Positions 61,853 to 64,000 of a stretch of DNA of 64,000 nt are shown piece after piece; positions within the stretch are counted from its first letter, which is position 1; each line of letters opens with the position of its first letter. The stretch is from the NCBI RefSeq assembly GCF_001639745.1, contig NZ_LTAX01000002.1, forward strand, positions 310,001 through 374,000, given 5' to 3'. The notes beneath the pieces were generated by a model that saw nothing but the letters and a program-made list of their open reading frames with translations, was not told the DNA's origin and did no database searches. The stretch comes from Marinomonas gallaica. GTDB taxonomy: Bacteria > Pseudomonadota > Gammaproteobacteria > Pseudomonadales > Marinomonadaceae. Made by a program: the position numbers and the translations under genes.

Positions 61853-62581
61853 CTACAATACCGCCCCGATAAACTGTTTCAGTTCCTCTGTCTTAGGTTC
61901 TGATAAGAGTGTTTTCGAATCACCCTGTTCCCAGACTTTGCCTTGATGCATAAACACCACTCGATTGCCCACATCACGCGCAAAGTTCATTTCATGGGTT
62001 ACCAACACCAACGTCATTCCTTCTGCGGCGAGCTGCTCCAGAACTTTCAATACGTCACCCACTAATTCAGGGTCCAATGCCGACGTGATTTCATCACACA
62101 ACAAGACCTTGGGGTTCATTGCCAGCGCTCGAGCAATCGCCACACGTTGCTGCTGTCCGCCAGACAATTTCTCTGGATAACTGTCAAACTTATCCCCAAG
62201 CCCCACCTTTTCGAGCATTGCCTTGGCGATCGTGCCAGCGTCACTCTTTGACTTTTTCAACACAATGGTCGGCGCAAGCATAATGTTTTCGCCGACTGTT
62301 AGATGCGGAAACAAATTAAAATTCTGGAAGATCATACCAACGCTCAACGCCAAACGACGGACTTGAATGTCTTCTGATGTCACCTCTTTATCGTCTACCG
62401 AAATCCCACCTTGCTGATATTCTTCAAGACCATTAATGCAACGTAGCAGTGTGCTTTTGCCAGAACCGCTTCTGCCAATGATCGACACCACTTCGCCAGC
62501 CTTAATGTTTAAATCGATGCCTTTGAGTACATGAAAGTCGCCATAGTATTTATGGACTTGATCAAGCTTAACGAGCGACAT
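61853..62581 (-). CDS. Polar amino acid ABC transporter ATP-binding protein (GlnQ-like)
   Basis: 242 aa. Walker A GRSGSGKSTLLRCING, signature LSGGQQQRVAIARALA, Walker B VLLCDEITSALDPE, and switch His in LVTHEMNFA. Sequence fits the amino-acid (HAAT) class. The start at 62581 has GGAGAAG; a longer frame adds 18 residues that overlap the permease. Last gene of an SBP-permease-permease-ATPase operon whose SBP gene runs off the window. Confidence 0.93.
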   Translation of the reverse strand: MSLVKLDQVHKYYGDFHVLKGIDLNIKAGEVVSIIGRSGSGKSTLLRCINGLEEYQQGGISVDDKEVTSEDIQVRRLALSVGMIFQNFNLFPHLTVGENIMLAPTIVLKKSKSDAGTIAKAMLEKVGLGDKFDSYPEKLSGGQQQRVAIARALAMNPKVLLCDEITSALDPELVGDVLKVLEQLAAEGMTLVLVTHEMNFARDVGNRVVFMHQGKVWEQGDSKTLLSEPKTEELKQFIGAVL

Positions 62582-63218
62582 GGTATTTCTTCTCCAAAAA
62601 CTGGCTGAAAAGTGACAGCGGGTAACACAAGGCAAAATAGATCAGCGCCACGAAAATAAAGACTTTAAACGGCTCAAAGGTTGCGTTATTCAACATAGTG
62701 CCCGCCTTGGTTAACTCAACAAAACCAATGACCGACGCAAGTGCCGTGCCTTTCACCACTTGCACAGAAAAGCCGACTGTCGGGGCAAAAGCCACACGCA
62801 TCGCTTGTGGCAAAATGATGAACCGCAGCGTCTGCAAAAAATTCATGCCTAATACTCGACTGGCTTCCCATTGCCCTTTCGGTAAGGTGTCGATACAACC
62901 ACGCCAAATCTCGACTAAAAAAGCACTGGTAAAGAGCGTCAGTGACAGAATAGCGGCCCCCCATGCGGAAATCTCATAACCCATCATGGATAAACCAAAG
63001 AAGCACAAGAACATCTGCATCAACAACGGCGTGCCTTGAAACAGTTCAATGTAGACCTTAACAAAACGCACCATGACCGGATTGCGGGTCAAGCGAATCG
63101 CGCTCAAACATAAAGCCACACTGGATCCGCACACAAATGCAGCCAGCGAAAGCAACACTGTCCACTGAGTCGCAAACAACAAATTGCGCACAATGTCCCA
63201 GTTCGAAAAATCAATCAT
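62568..63218 (-). CDS. Polar amino acid ABC transporter permease
   Basis: 216 aa, about five helices. HisM/GlnP family with the EAA loop GQWEASRVLGMNFLQTLRFI near residues 117-136 and a PTVGFSVQVVKGTALAS stretch. Overlaps the other permease by 4 bp (ATGA) and the ATPase start by 14 bp. Confidence 0.92.
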   Translation of the reverse strand: MIDFSNWDIVRNLLFATQWTVLLSLAAFVCGSSVALCLSAIRLTRNPVMVRFVKVYIELFQGTPLLMQMFLCFFGLSMMGYEISAWGAAILSLTLFTSAFLVEIWRGCIDTLPKGQWEASRVLGMNFLQTLRFIILPQAMRVAFAPTVGFSVQVVKGTALASVIGFVELTKAGTMLNNATFEPFKVFIFVALIYFALCYPLSLFSQFLEKKYHVAR

Positions 63219-63877
63219 CGGACCTCCCGATACGCGAACACACGCTTGCCGATTAAGCTAAAGACATAGCGCATTAACATGGCTAAACCTAAATACATCA
63301 ACGCCGTTACAACATAGCTTTCAAAAGCTCGGAAATTGCGCGACTGAACTAAATTGGCGGCATAGGTTAAATCTTGAACCGAAATTTGTGACAACACCGC
63401 CGAGCCCAACATCACAATGATGCATTGGCTGGTTAACGCTGGATAAATCTTTTCAAACGCTGGGGTGAATACCACGCGCATCAGAGTTTGGCGAAAGTTC
63501 ATCCCCAACACCTTAGCCGCTTCCCATTGCCCTTTAGGGATATTGCTCAATCCAGCACGAATAATCTCAGTACTGTAGGCACCTAAATTAATCGTTAACG
63601 CAATGATGCTGGCTTGCCATGGCGTCAGTAAAAAACCGATCGATGGCAAACCGAAAAAGATAAAAAACAACTGCACAATAAAGGGTGTATTACGAATCAA
63701 TTCCACGTAAGCCGTCACCACTCGACGGCTGGCCTTGTTTCCATATTGACGGATCGACGCACACAGCGTGCCCACCATCACCCCTAAAAACGTCGTCAAT
63801 ACAGTGAGCTCGATGGTGGTCAGCAGACCACCAAGGAACACATCGGTATACGGCAATAAGTCCGAAAAATTCAGCAT
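63215..63877 (-). CDS. Polar amino acid ABC transporter permease
   Basis: 220 aa, about five helices. EAA loop GQWEAAKVLGMNFRQTLMRV near residues 116-135. Partner of the next permease; the two probably form a heterodimer in the importer. The substrate-binding gene lies immediately upstream. Confidence 0.92.
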   Translation of the reverse strand: MLNFSDLLPYTDVFLGGLLTTIELTVLTTFLGVMVGTLCASIRQYGNKASRRVVTAYVELIRNTPFIVQLFFIFFGLPSIGFLLTPWQASIIALTINLGAYSTEIIRAGLSNIPKGQWEAAKVLGMNFRQTLMRVVFTPAFEKIYPALTSQCIIVMLGSAVLSQISVQDLTYAANLVQSRNFRAFESYVVTALMYLGLAMLMRYVFSLIGKRVFAYREVR

Positions 63878-63887
63878 AGCCTACGCC

Positions 63888-64000
63888 TTACACACCAAAG
63901 CCTGCTGGTAACGGCGCTTTTAGCCATTTCATTGAAATGTCATTGAGCTTGCCCTCGGCTAATGCTTTCGCAATGATGGCGTTCACTTCGCTTTGCAGCG
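63888..64000 (-). CDS. Amino acid ABC transporter substrate-binding protein, 3' end only
   Basis: The last 37 codons of a minus-strand frame that runs off the right edge: they read QSEVNAIIAKALAEGKLNDI, then SMKWLKAPLPAGFGV and a stop. This is the typical C-terminus of a family-3 periplasmic amino-acid binding protein (INDAIAxLxxxG pattern). It sits 10 bp before the first permease gene and completes the importer operon. The ligand cannot be judged. Confidence 0.82.
   Translation of the reverse strand, partial: LQSEVNAIIAKALAEGKLNDISMKWLKAPLPAGFGV

Overview
The window reads as a chromosomal segment of a heterotrophic marine gammaproteobacterium, probably Oceanospirillales and close to Marinomonas. 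This is inferred from protein flavour, moderate GC and gene content: a BCCT osmolyte carrier, two NhaC-type Na+/H+ antiporters, a soluble NAD-dependent formate dehydrogenase, a PQQ glucose dehydrogenase and several amino-acid uptake and oxidation genes. There is no rRNA, tRNA, CRISPR array, prophage or recognisable IS. The gene at each edge is cut.

Layout. 1-8.8 kb: pntAB (proton-translocating transhydrogenase) faces away from fdsGBAD (formate dehydrogenase); together they can turn formate into NADH and then NADPH. 9.3-13.6 kb: a BCCT transporter, then a three-gene gtrB-like surface glycosylation cluster. 13.8-21.8 kb: housekeeping and stress genes (ilvE, yghU, a YgjP-type metalloprotease, a DUF481 outer-membrane protein, a beta-hydroxyacid dehydrogenase, a dCache chemoreceptor, a DUF4432 sugar-mutarotase-like protein). 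21.9-30.3 kb: unknown proteins, an AraC-regulated imino/D-amino acid oxidation pair, a GST and two LysR regulators, one beside a TSUP exporter. 30.7-37.2 kb: a very acidic PPC-domain protein with a 45-bp tandem repeat, rarD, and a response regulator / periplasmic binding protein / hybrid kinase operon. 37.9-43.4 kb: two convergent NhaC paralogues and gcd. 43.7-51.1 kb: a TVP38-FAD oxidoreductase fusion, an FMN glutamate-synthase-like protein, eptA, rsmC and a gamma-glutamylcyclotransferase-like gene. 51.2-52.2 kb: a PCuAC/DUF2946 copper pair. 52.4-56.6 kb: glycerate 2-kinase and a 991-aa aminotransferase-dehydrogenase fusion. 57-64 kb: small genes, a UspA protein and a polar amino-acid ABC importer running off the right edge.

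The most unusual item is the 991-aa fusion of a phosphoserine-aminotransferase-like domain with a D-2-hydroxyacid dehydrogenase domain, followed by glycerate 2-kinase. Fused and neighbouring activities would take serine through hydroxypyruvate and D-glycerate to 2-phosphoglycerate. A perfect 16-bp inverted repeat with a 181-bp spacer lies upstream of it. Other points of note are decamer direct repeats resembling TorR boxes ahead of the two-component operon, a PmrA-box-like element ahead of eptA, the 45-bp (partly 90-bp) repeat gene, and a small membrane-anchored protein inside the gtr-like locus. Starts were moved inward from the longest reading frame wherever a ribosome binding site or signal peptide supported it. 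All functions are read from sequence motifs and memory of families; no search was run.
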